Of a DNA stretch of 11,437 nucleotides, positions 5,977-11,299 are shown piece after piece. The notes under the pieces are model-generated. The model saw only the letters and a program-made list of their open reading frames with translations. It had not been told where the DNA came from and did no database searches. The position numbers were made by a program, and so were the translations under genes. The DNA comes from Candidatus Nitrosopelagicus sp. (GTDB lineage: Archaea; Thermoproteota; Nitrososphaeria; Nitrososphaerales; Nitrosopumilaceae): positions 1 to 11,437 of the forward strand of contig JABHJJ010000155.1 in the NCBI GenBank assembly GCA_018691945.1, in the 5' to 3' direction. Position 1 is the stretch's first letter; every line of letters starts with the position of its first letter.

Positions 5977-6372
5977 GAATCAAAAACATTAATCCCTGCT
6001 CTTCGTGCAATACTTGCAAAAAATTTATCTGAGAATCATGATGTTCGCGAAGATGAAATCTCAAAAATGTTGGGTGTAACACAAGCTGCAATTAGTAATT
6101 ATATTCGTGGAACTCGTGGTGATCCTGAATTAATTAAAAAACTAACTGCTGAAAAACAAGTATCTGAAATGATTGATGAGATTGCCGTTGATCTTTCTTC
6201 TGATATGGCATACTCTCCTTCTAGTCTATCAAAATTTATTGGTCTTTGTAACTATATCAAAACCAGTCTTTTAATCTGTGATATTCATCATAATCTAGAA
6301 TCCGATATAGATGAAGCAATCTGTAAAGAATGTGAAAATATGCTTCTAAAAGGTCCTGGTAGTGTATACTAA
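5956..6372 (+). CDS. XRE-type HTH transcriptional regulator with Cys-rich C-terminus (COG2522-like)
   Basis: A 138-residue DNA-binding protein. Residues 31-52 form a clear helix-turn-helix ('EISKMLGVTQAAISNYIRG'), with the TQAAISNY recognition helix of Cro/CI-type repressors. The overall plan (N-terminal HTH, C-terminal Cys cluster) resembles the archaeal predicted regulators grouped as COG2522. The C-terminal half carries C98, C108-x-x-H111-H112 and C123-x-x-C126, which could bind zinc or an iron-sulphur cluster and so sense metal or redox state. That role is inferred, not shown. The ATG is 25 bases after a good TATA box, and repeated TTTCAGC elements flank it. The gene diverges from the asparagine-synthetase-like gene by 103 bases, so it may regulate it. 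Its stop overlaps the convergent Alba-fold gene by four bases. Confidence 0.85.
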   Translation: MLLPAEIESKTLIPALRAILAKNLSENHDVREDEISKMLGVTQAAISNYIRGTRGDPELIKKLTAEKQVSEMIDEIAVDLSSDMAYSPSSLSKFIGLCNYIKTSLLICDIHHNLESDIDEAICKECENMLLKGPGSVY

Positions 6373-6668
6373 TCTTTTAGTATCGTGATTTGTATATTCG
6401 AGGTCATCTGTCCATCTTCTTCTGAAATTACACTATCTAGTTTGATATCTTGAATCGAAGAATTTCCTTTTAACATATTCTCTGTAACAATATTTGCCAC
6501 TGCAACTGCATTTGGAATTAAATCTCCATTCGCCTTCAACACAATTCTGTTGGTAGCTGATATTTCTGTTATAACATCCAATGCACCTTTCATCACTGAT
6601 TCATCTTTAATCCAAAAACTATCTTTATCTGGTATGCTTTCTGACTGTTTGATTTCTTGTAATTCCAT
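6369..6668 (-). CDS. Divergent, acidic Alba-fold protein
   Basis: A 99-residue protein matching the Alba family (PF01918), small dimeric chromatin or RNA-binding proteins of archaea. The pattern 'VMKGALDVITEI' (25-36), 'RIVLKANGDLIPNAV' (41-55), 'ANIVTENML' (58-66), 'DIKLDSV' (74-80) and 'MTSNIQITILK' (88-98) follows the Alba core in order. Key basic residues are lost. The Lys-Lys of the G-K-K-P loop (Lys16/17 of Sulfolobus Alba) aligns with D22-E23, and the R-G-R of the K-A-R-G-R loop aligns with N47-G48-D49. By hand count there are 17 acidic and 9 basic residues, so the protein is strongly acidic. It may bind RNA, another protein, or canonical Alba as a heterodimer. ATG 6668 follows a TATA-like region (6694-6708). 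Confidence 0.82.
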   Translation of the reverse strand: MELQEIKQSESIPDKDSFWIKDESVMKGALDVITEISATNRIVLKANGDLIPNAVAVANIVTENMLKGNSSIQDIKLDSVISEEDGQMTSNIQITILKD

Positions 6669-6693
6669 CTTAACTATAACTTCGTTGAACTTC

Positions 6694-6708
6694 TTTTAAA
6701 TTTTATAG
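6694..6708 (-). promoter_or_regulatory. TATA region of the Alba-fold gene
   Basis: On the - strand CTATAAAATTTAAAA lies 26-40 bases upstream of the ATG at 6668. It would give a very short leader or none. It sits in the 49-base gap after rpoK, so this gene probably has its own promoter and is not simply read through from rpoK. Confidence 0.55.
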
Positions 6709-6717
6709 ACGATTGAT

Positions 6718-7293
6718 CTATTGTTTGAAATCAAATAATGGTATATTCTGATAATCTCCATTAGGTAAAACACGTCTTATTGTAATTGGTATCACTCGTT
6801 CTTCTAATTCCTTCATTGAAATGTCAAGTGAGGTTACAGCACTTACTGGTATATCTATGAATGGTGGTGCGCCCAATGATAATTGTAATGCTCGCGCACC
6901 CATGATTCTTGCTTTCTCAAATCTTGTTAGTGTTGGAGGTCCCATCAATATTTTGCCGTCAACACTCAATTCTACTACCTCGTGTTTTTCATCTATATCG
7001 ATAATTGCACGTTGTCTGATTGCCTCACATTCTTTATCTAACTTTTCTAGTTCTTTTTCTGTTAATTCTATTGCAACTTTTTTACCATCAGCATCAATTT
7101 CATATTTGGTCTCTTTAATTTTTCTATAATTTTCAATTGCCTTCTCCATTGTTGCATGAACACTAATTTCGGCATCTGGATCAATTTCCTCGGTTTCAGG
7201 TGTGATGATTTCTTCTAATTTTGCCTCTGGTACTAATGGAGCTGGTTCCTCTTTTTCTTCAACTACATTTGGTGTTTCTTCAGGCTCTGACAA
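6718..7293 (-). CDS. rpoK: DNA-directed RNA polymerase subunit K (Rpb6/omega) with long N-terminal extension
   Basis: The C-terminal part (about residues 117-186 of 191) is RNA polymerase subunit K, the archaeal counterpart of eukaryotic Rpb6 and bacterial omega, which helps assemble and stabilise the polymerase. Diagnostic segments are T-L-T-R-F-E-K-A-R-I-M-G-A-R-A-L-Q-L-S-L-G-A-P (121-143) and 'IPITIRRVLPNG' (168-179). Most archaeal RpoK proteins are only about 60-100 residues. Here about 115 residues precede the domain: an acidic, Pro/Glu-rich tail (2-50) and a charged helical region (50-100), recalling the acidic tail of Rpb6. The frame opens at ATG 7332, but that segment contains the TATA box (7317-7322). 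I therefore place the start at TTG 7293 (SEPEETPNV), 26 bases downstream of the box. Confidence 0.88.
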   Translation of the reverse strand: MSEPEETPNVVEEKEEPAPLVPEAKLEEIITPETEEIDPDAEISVHATMEKAIENYRKIKETKYEIDADGKKVAIELTEKELEKLDKECEAIRQRAIIDIDEKHEVVELSVDGKILMGPPTLTRFEKARIMGARALQLSLGAPPFIDIPVSAVTSLDISMKELEERVIPITIRRVLPNGDYQNIPLFDFKQ

Positions 7294-7316
7294 GTAAATT
7301 AATTGAAAAATGCCAA

Positions 7317-7322
7317 TATATA
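7317..7322. promoter_or_regulatory. Shared symmetric TATA box of rpoK and the cyclophilin-like gene
   Basis: TATATA is centred at about 7319.5, exactly midway between the TTG start of rpoK (7293, - strand) and the ATG of the cyclophilin-like gene (7345, + strand), about 26 bases from each. No second TATA-like element is apparent for either gene. One TBP-binding site could therefore serve two leaderless transcripts in opposite directions. Confidence 0.65.
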
Positions 7323-7344
7323 ATCCAAACATTTTCTTGCTGAT

Positions 7345-7731
7345 ATGGATGGAGGATCTGTCTCAAAATTGTATGTAATTTTGGAAATAACTGGTAAATT
7401 TAAAATTAAATGTGAATTAAAACGTCATCTTTCTCCATCATTGGTTGGAACAATTAATCGCTCATTACCTGTAACCGGAACTATTCACAAGCTTGGTACT
7501 AGTGGCGTATATGTAGAATCTCATATCGAATCTGGAGGAGAACGAACTAGAAAAGAATTCAAAAAAGGTGACATTGCATTTTTATCTGTAGGTCATGCGT
7601 TTTGTTTTTTTCATAAGGATACCAAAGTTGGTAAAGATCTAATTCCTATCGGAAAGATTCTAGATAATCCTGAAGATTTATTGAAAACAGAATCTGGAGA
7701 TGAAGTTTCTATTTATTGTGATATTGGTTGA
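7345..7731 (+). CDS. Cyclophilin-like fold protein (DUF369/Cyclophil_like family)
   Basis: A 128-residue soluble protein resembling the Cyclophil_like family (PF04126, formerly DUF369), typified by Thermotoga TM1367, which has a cyclophilin beta-barrel. The matching part is residues 74-121: 'KGDIAFLSVGHAFCFFH' corresponds to the G-D-x-x-Y-x-P-x-G-x-A-L-C-x-F-F block, followed by 'IPIGKILDNPEDL' and G-D-E-V-S-I. The residues needed for cyclophilin isomerase activity are not conserved in this family, and its role is unknown. ATG 7345 lies 25 bases after the TATA box shared with rpoK. The 3' end overlaps the convergent rps25e gene by 19 bases, the longest overlap in the window. Confidence 0.8.
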   Translation: MDGGSVSKLYVILEITGKFKIKCELKRHLSPSLVGTINRSLPVTGTIHKLGTSGVYVESHIESGGERTRKEFKKGDIAFLSVGHAFCFFHKDTKVGKDLIPIGKILDNPEDLLKTESGDEVSIYCDIG

Positions 7732-8012
7732 TAAATATAGTGCCCACTAAATCCGCCAACCTTTTTCACAGTTCCTTGTACTACTGATTTTTTAAGAAAT
7801 GCATTTGCAGTTGAAATCTTTACATTTGCTTGTCTTGCTAGATCCTGAATTGTAATTACTTTTGATGATTTAATAATTTTACTTGCTTGTTCTTCATTTA
7901 TGAATACGTCAACATCTTTTTTCTCACTATGGTCTTTCTTGTCTTTTTTTACCTTATCTTTTCCACCTTGTGATTTTTCACTTGATGAGACTGATTTGTT
8001 TTTACTTCCCAT
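7713..8012 (-). CDS. rps25e: Small-subunit ribosomal protein eS25 (S25e)
   Basis: A 99-residue protein of the S25e family (PF03297), part of the head of the small ribosomal subunit in eukaryotes and some archaea, mainly Crenarchaeota and Thaumarchaeota and their relatives. Residues 1-34 are a Lys/Ser-rich basic tail that would thread into rRNA. Residues 38-97 form the winged helix: 'SKVITIQDLARQANVKIS' (50-67), then 'AFLKKSVVQGTVKKV' (71-85), then the wing strand 'HYIYQP'. ATG 8012 has a good TATA box 26 bases upstream. The gene overlaps the end of the cyclophilin-like gene by 19 bases and diverges from an unrelated zinc-finger gene. Confidence 0.88.
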   Translation of the reverse strand: MGSKNKSVSSSEKSQGGKDKVKKDKKDHSEKKDVDVFINEEQASKIIKSSKVITIQDLARQANVKISTANAFLKKSVVQGTVKKVGGFSGHYIYQPISQ

Positions 8013-8033
8013 AATTGTTGAACTTTAATTCCT

Positions 8034-8042
8034 ATTTATAAA
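8034..8042 (-). promoter_or_regulatory. TATA box of rps25e
   Basis: The near-palindrome TTTATAAAT is centred 26 bases upstream of the rps25e ATG on the - strand, typical of a strong leaderless promoter. Confidence 0.65.
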
Positions 8043-8062
8043 CGAACAAAAAAATTCTTTTT

Positions 8063-8084
8063 TTCAACTTTATTAACAGTTGAA
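8063..8084 (+). promoter_or_regulatory. TATA box enclosed by a 7-bp inverted repeat
   Basis: TTTATTAA (8069-8076) is centred about 26 bases before the ATG at 8098. It is bracketed by TTCAACT (8063-8069) and AGTTGAA (8078-8084), a perfect inverted repeat with an 8-base spacer. A dimeric regulator binding the arms would occlude the TATA box. Confidence 0.55.
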
Positions 8085-8097
8085 TCGTCACTAATAC

Positions 8098-8310
8098 ATG
8101 GGTATTGTTTCAAAAGGCTCATCCTGTAATGTAGATGGATGTGATAATGATGCCGTTCGTTCTCTTAACACAAAAAAAGTTCAGGATGCAGGATTACGTC
8201 TTGATTCTACTGGCAAAAAATCTGCTTTATGTAAAGAACATTACAAAGAGTGGAAGAAGGCCACAAAAGATGACCGCTCTTTAGAACGTGCCCGATATGA
8301 CCGTGATTAA
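8098..8310 (+). CDS. Small zinc-finger protein, 70 aa
   Basis: A 70-residue, highly charged protein. C10-x4-C15 and C45-x2-H48 are well placed to bind one zinc ion (C-x4-C-x29-C-x2-H). Between them lies a basic stretch (T-K-K-V-Q-D-A-G-L-R-L). The C-terminal half is a basic/acidic helix ('HYKEWKKATKDDRSLERAR'). This arrangement suits nucleic-acid binding. I do not recognise a named family. The ATG is leaderless, with TTTATTAA at -26 inside an inverted repeat. Its stop lies one base from the stop of the convergent membrane-protein gene. Confidence 0.75.
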   Translation: MGIVSKGSSCNVDGCDNDAVRSLNTKKVQDAGLRLDSTGKKSALCKEHYKEWKKATKDDRSLERARYDRD

Positions 8311-8311
8311 T

Positions 8312-8644
8312 TTACGGTATGAATCCTTGATTGTTGGGGTTACAGTCGGTTAATCTGTGTAGTCTTTCACTAATTTCATTTAATTCTTTATCAGTTTGAG
8401 CTTTACTTGCAGATTCTTTTAGTGTTAACAGCATATTCGTGTTAAATGAATTTAATGAAACAGACTCTCCTGCTAAATTTTGTTCGAGACATGCCTCGAT
8501 TTCCTGTAATACTGAATTATCACTTTGTGTCTCAATTGAAATTGGAATGTCTATAGAAATCTCTGTTTGGTTGAAAAAATATGCTGAAGATGAAAACCCA
8601 ATAATTGCTACTATGATAATTACTATTGGAAATATTTTCTCCAT
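8312..8644 (-). CDS. Membrane-anchored protein with extracytoplasmic domain, 110 aa
   Basis: A 110-residue protein with one N-terminal hydrophobic helix ('IFPIVIIIVAIIGFSSSAYFF', about residues 4-24) after a charged M-E-K start. This acts as an uncleaved signal anchor or a signal peptide. The remainder would lie outside the membrane: a Ser/Thr/Ile-rich linker (25-45) and two helical segments (46-60 and 71-99), with cysteines at 52 and 101 that could pair as a disulphide. The frame opens at TTG 8656, but ATG 8644 is chosen because an AT-rich box (about 8667-8680) lies 25-30 bases upstream. Not recognised as a known family. Convergent with the 70-residue zinc-finger gene, with a one-base gap. 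Confidence 0.72.
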   Translation of the reverse strand: MEKIFPIVIIIVAIIGFSSSAYFFNQTEISIDIPISIETQSDNSVLQEIEACLEQNLAGESVSLNSFNTNMLLTLKESASKAQTDKELNEISERLHRLTDCNPNNQGFIP

Positions 8645-8722
8645 GTCTAAGCTCAAAAATAACGCTTTTTAATTTTTTACATACCGAATCATTTACATTG
8701 AAAAAGATTTTTTGCACTAATC

Positions 8723-8803
8723 ATGGGTAAAAGAAAAGATGGAAAACATGCACGATTTGCAGATCAAAAGGCTGCACGAAGAAAAGCCAATAAAAAATCC
8801 TAG
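8723..8803 (+). CDS. Putative 26-aa strongly basic protein
   Basis: A short frame encodes M-G-K-R-K-D-G-K-H-A-R-F and then an alanine/basic helix ending K-K-S. Twelve of its 26 residues are K, R or H by count, and the composition resembles ribosomal or nucleic-acid-binding tails. It occupies the space between the membrane-protein gene and dys. Its stop overlaps the dys stop by four bases, the same tail-to-tail packing seen elsewhere in the window. The only upstream TATA candidate (CATTTACATT, about 8689-8698) is weak. The 3' A6 run (8792-8797) would act as a T6 terminator for dys, so the reading frame could be incidental. Conservation across relatives would settle it. Confidence 0.45.
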   Translation: MGKRKDGKHARFADQKAARRKANKKS

Positions 8804-9906
8804 TCTATATTGATATCTGATTTTTTTAGTATTTCGGCAAATTTCTCTGGAACATTTATGGCTGACTCTTGAAGTGTTTCGTAATACTTGCCTAGATTTT
8901 TGTAAATTCTCTTTGGCTCTCTTGGTTCTTCATTTGAAAGTGCATAAAGGGCTAAAATTGGAAATGCAATTGTTGCATCTGTATATACCGTGATTAAATT
9001 CTCATTAGAGTCCTGTACTTTTCCCCAACTCTTTCCTTCTTGTAAGGTTGCACCTGAAAGTCCTCCTGTATCTGGTCGTGCATCCGTAATCTGTACAATG
9101 TAATCCTGTCCTCCGTGTTCTTTTCTTAGAATCTGGTCTAACAGTGGTCCTGTTTGCTGTGCTGTATTCTTTGGAACTCCTCCTCCTAATTCTAGAACTC
9201 CTGATTTTTTTGAATTGTAGACTATAGCGGCTTGTTCAATAATTTCTCTAACAAAATCCAAGTTAAATGGCTGATTTTTTAATCTGTGAACAGCTAAATT
9301 CAATGCAAGAGATGAATCTTTAAGAGTTGATATGTACACTGGAACATCTAAATCATAAGCTGTCGTAAGAAAACTTTTCTCAGGAAATTTTGATTTCTCT
9401 TTACTAATTCTTCCTAAAACATTACAAAATTCTGCTGTTGTAAATGGCTCTTGTGATAATTTATCTTTGAATATGTTTTGAATAATATTGTCTTGTAATT
9501 CTAACGTCTCATAAAATTTCACATATACATCTCTAATCCGCACAATTTCTTTTTCGTATAAAATATTGTCATCAACTTGAAAATGTCCCTGTTTTACAGG
9601 TAATCCCCATGCAAAATGATCTTCGTGGTATACATTTGCTCCAGTTGCTACAATCCAGTCCACAAATCCTTTCTCTAGGAGTGTTTTGATTATTCCTCCA
9701 AATCCTACAGGTGTCATTGCTCCTGCGACTGTTAAGCAGATTGTTGCATCTTCTGCAATCATTTTTTGGTATAGTTTTGCGGCTTCACCTAATTGCCTTG
9801 CATTGAATCCAGAATTTGCATAAATCTCTACTAATTCTTTCACTGTTGTCTTAGAATCGAGTTTGATATGTGGTATATCCTTTCCCTCAAAATGATGATG
9901 ATTCAC
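8800..9906 (-). CDS. dys: Deoxyhypusine synthase
   Basis: A 368-residue NAD-dependent enzyme (DHS family, PF01916), about the length of the human enzyme (369). It transfers the aminobutyl group of spermidine to a specific lysine of translation factor aIF5A, making deoxyhypusine. Family landmarks are 'CLTVAGAMTPVGFGG' (57-71), 'VATGANVYHEDHFA' (86-99), 'LELGGGVPKN' (238-247), 'ITDARPDTGGLSGA' (273-286), and S293-W-G-K296, where Lys296 is the expected lysine that carries the enzyme-bound intermediate. The start is a GTG at 9906 (NHHHFEGKD follows); the next in-frame ATG is 48 codons on and would remove conserved sequence. A promoter probably lies in the 32-base gap after the upstream gene (TTATTTTAC near 9926-9938), though read-through from that gene is possible. 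Confidence 0.94.
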   Translation of the reverse strand: MNHHHFEGKDIPHIKLDSKTTVKELVEIYANSGFNARQLGEAAKLYQKMIAEDATICLTVAGAMTPVGFGGIIKTLLEKGFVDWIVATGANVYHEDHFAWGLPVKQGHFQVDDNILYEKEIVRIRDVYVKFYETLELQDNIIQNIFKDKLSQEPFTTAEFCNVLGRISKEKSKFPEKSFLTTAYDLDVPVYISTLKDSSLALNLAVHRLKNQPFNLDFVREIIEQAAIVYNSKKSGVLELGGGVPKNTAQQTGPLLDQILRKEHGGQDYIVQITDARPDTGGLSGATLQEGKSWGKVQDSNENLITVYTDATIAFPILALYALSNEEPREPKRIYKNLGKYYETLQESAINVPEKFAEILKKSDINID

Positions 9907-9938
9907 ACAAAAATTTGTATTATAAGTAAAATAAGCTT

Positions 9939-10340
9939 TTAGGATCTAATATTACGTGAACCGTCATCGCCTTCATCTTGAACCACATATTGTTTTACTA
10001 CTTTTATCACATCATCAATTATATCACATAGGTGTACCTCAATTTCTGTACTAAACATTAACAATCCATCCTTTCCGCATGCCATAGTGATTCTATTTAC
10101 TTTTTCATATCTGGTCATGGCATACTCTGGTTCACCAATTTCTGCTGAAAATTGCTTTCTAGTTTTCCATCTCATGATTGCTTGGGTCATTGATTTTTTT
10201 GTTTGATCTTTGTCAAAATGTCTCTGAATTCCACCCTGCATTTTCTCATACACGTCTCCGCTATACGAATTGTACACTCCCACGTAACGTATCTTATCAT
10301 TTGATTCTAATAGTTCACTGCAAAGTTTTCCATAATCCAT
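9939..10340 (-). CDS. Unrecognised 133-aa protein (possibly roadblock/profilin-like)
   Basis: A 133-residue soluble protein. The alternation of helices and strands ('KIRYVGVYNSYSGDV', 'ITMACGKDGLLMFSTE', and a final amphipathic helix 'IDDVIKVVKQYV') suggests a small sensor-like alpha/beta fold of the roadblock or profilin type, but no diagnostic motif is present. Proteins with this opening may belong to a thaumarchaeal DUF family (DUF6659 comes to mind, unverified). Cysteines at 7, 88 and 105 show no clear metal-site spacing. ATG 10340 has CCTTATAACG about 30 bases upstream. It precedes dys by 32 bases on the same strand, so co-transcription is possible. The C-terminus is acidic, then Ser/Arg-rich. 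Confidence 0.72.
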   Translation of the reverse strand: MDYGKLCSELLESNDKIRYVGVYNSYSGDVYEKMQGGIQRHFDKDQTKKSMTQAIMRWKTRKQFSAEIGEPEYAMTRYEKVNRITMACGKDGLLMFSTEIEVHLCDIIDDVIKVVKQYVVQDEGDDGSRNIRS

Positions 10341-10415
10341 AACAAAACAGTTTCATTACTAAATACGTTATAAGGTTATTCATTTATTTTAATATGGTGG
10401 ACCATAATCAACGAT

Positions 10416-10757
10416 ATGAAATTCGTTGATGTTCCTGATTCACAACGAATTAAACGTGAACCTGATAATCGCATTGTAATTCTTGCAGATGGAAAAATTA
10501 TGCAAGAAGATGTAGTCATAAAACAAATTGAATTGTTACAATATAAGATCAAAAATGATGAAAAATTAGGTCAATATTCAATTATCACTGCATTAATTGA
10601 TACCGCCCAAGGCACAATAGAAATTCTATATGATGAGGGATATCGTGGAGATGATGCACTCAATGAATCTGCAAATATGTTAATACAAAATTTAGGGCTG
10701 TCTGGATTAATACTTCGTAGTTTAATTTCTCTCAAAAACCAACTTGAAAAAAATTGA
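10416..10757 (+). CDS. Unrecognised 113-aa protein
   Basis: A soluble 113-residue protein without Cys motifs, signal or membrane segment. Residues 1-30 begin with charged sequence, then a short strand-turn ('NRIVILADGKIM'). Residues 31-53 and 84-112 are helical, around a central strand pair ('SIITALIDTAQGTIEILYDEGY'). I do not recognise it. ATG 10416 lies 27 bases after TTTATTTTAAT (10383-10393). The last codons overlap the TTG start of a B-box-like mini-protein by four bases (TTGA), so the two are probably translationally coupled and may act together. The gene diverges from the 133-residue gene at 10340. Confidence 0.72.
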   Translation: MKFVDVPDSQRIKREPDNRIVILADGKIMQEDVVIKQIELLQYKIKNDEKLGQYSIITALIDTAQGTIEILYDEGYRGDDALNESANMLIQNLGLSGLILRSLISLKNQLEKN

Positions 10758-10906
10758 AAAGTAAAAACTATCATTACAAATTATCTACTGACGATCACAA
10801 ACCTAAATGTGCATTATGTGATGATGGAAGTTCTTATTATTGTAACATGAATGATCTCTATTATTGTGAAAAACATGTTGTTGGACATGATGAAAATGAA
10901 ACCTGA
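10754..10906 (+). CDS. B-box-like zinc-finger mini-protein, 50 aa
   Basis: A 50-residue protein that is nearly all zinc finger. C19-x2-C22-x7-C30-x7-C38-x2-H41-x3-H45 supplies six ligands with spacing close to the B-box type finger, which binds two zinc ions. It lies after a basic N-terminus (K-S-K-N-Y-H-Y-K) and before an acidic tail (D-E-N-E-T). The start is a TTG (10754) embedded in the upstream stop as TTGA, a four-base overlap equivalent to the common ATGA coupling. No ATG precedes the first Cys pair, and the single internal Met (32) would remove three ligands. Likely a protein- or nucleic-acid-binding adaptor working with the 113-residue protein; function unknown. Confidence 0.68.
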   Translation: MKSKNYHYKLSTDDHKPKCALCDDGSSYYCNMNDLYYCEKHVVGHDENET

Positions 10907-10938
10907 CTGTTTAATACACAGTGATTTATCAAAAATTA

Positions 10939-11187
10939 TTGGATGATACCTTCCGCAATCAGTGTATAGAAAAGATTGCAGCAAAAGTCACAGACGAAAA
11001 CATTCCTTATGATGATCCATCTTCTGATGTCATGGAATATTTACAGAAATTTGCAATCAGTTTAGGTGTAGATATTTCAAATACTGAAGAAGTGGTAAAT
11101 GAATCATTTTTGTACATTGCAATGAAAAATGCTAAAGATATTGATCCTTTAACCAAAGGTGATGAATTTGGTGCAGGATTCAGTTAA
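10939..11187 (+). CDS. Unrecognised 82-aa protein
   Basis: A small acidic soluble protein: a helical N-terminus ('DDTFRNQCIEKIAAKV'), a Pro/Asp turn (Y-D-D-P-S-S-D), then two helices ('VMEYLQKFAISLGV' and 'EVVNESFLYIAMKNAK') and a Gly-rich tail. I do not recognise it. The frame opens with GTG at 10921, which would give 88 residues. I prefer TTG at 10939 because TTTAATAC (10910-10917) is centred 25 bases upstream of it and would start the transcript after the GTG. If the gene is instead read from the upstream pair (stop at 10906), GTG 10921 would be the start. A T8 tract follows the stop. Confidence 0.62.
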   Translation: MDDTFRNQCIEKIAAKVTDENIPYDDPSSDVMEYLQKFAISLGVDISNTEEVVNESFLYIAMKNAKDIDPLTKGDEFGAGFS

Positions 11188-11214
11188 CTGTTTATTGATT
11201 TAGTTTCTTATTGC

Positions 11215-11222
11215 TTTTTTTT
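11215..11222 (+). terminator. T8 tract after the 82-aa gene
   Basis: Eight T residues 28 bases after the stop at 11187, in a T-rich region with further shorter T-runs. This is a typical archaeal intrinsic terminator and separates the cluster from the following gene. Confidence 0.55.
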
Positions 11223-11267
11223 ACTAAATCTTTGTCATTTTATTATGTATCTCATACCGCATTAGAA

Positions 11268-11276
11268 AATTATAAG
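11268..11276 (+). promoter_or_regulatory. TATA box of the last gene
   Basis: AATTATAAG is centred about 27 bases before the ATG at 11300, which supports that start over an in-frame TTG at 11291. Confidence 0.6.
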
Positions 11277-11299
11277 TGGTGTGACAGTCCTTGTATGGT

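Noticed and set aside
6821..7129. A 102-codon + strand frame, Ser-rich
   Set aside because: Antisense to rpoK, which has clear family sequence.
7294..7332. N-terminal 13 residues (MFGLYIG...) of the longer rpoK frame as a membrane-like signal
   Set aside because: The hydrophobic residues are encoded by the TATA box and spacer of a bidirectional promoter, and a signal sequence makes no sense on an RNA polymerase subunit.
10394..10429. An 11-codon upstream frame (ATG at 10394) overlapping the start of the 113-aa gene, with a TTATAA box about 24 bases before it
   Set aside because: Such a short frame is expected by chance, and the TTATAA box is better explained as the promoter of the divergent gene at 10340. 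The 113-aa gene has its own TATA-like element.
11188..11299. Possible small RNA or gene in the T-rich gap before the last gene
   Set aside because: Contains only a T-tract terminator and the TATA box of the next gene. No frame or stable stem was seen.
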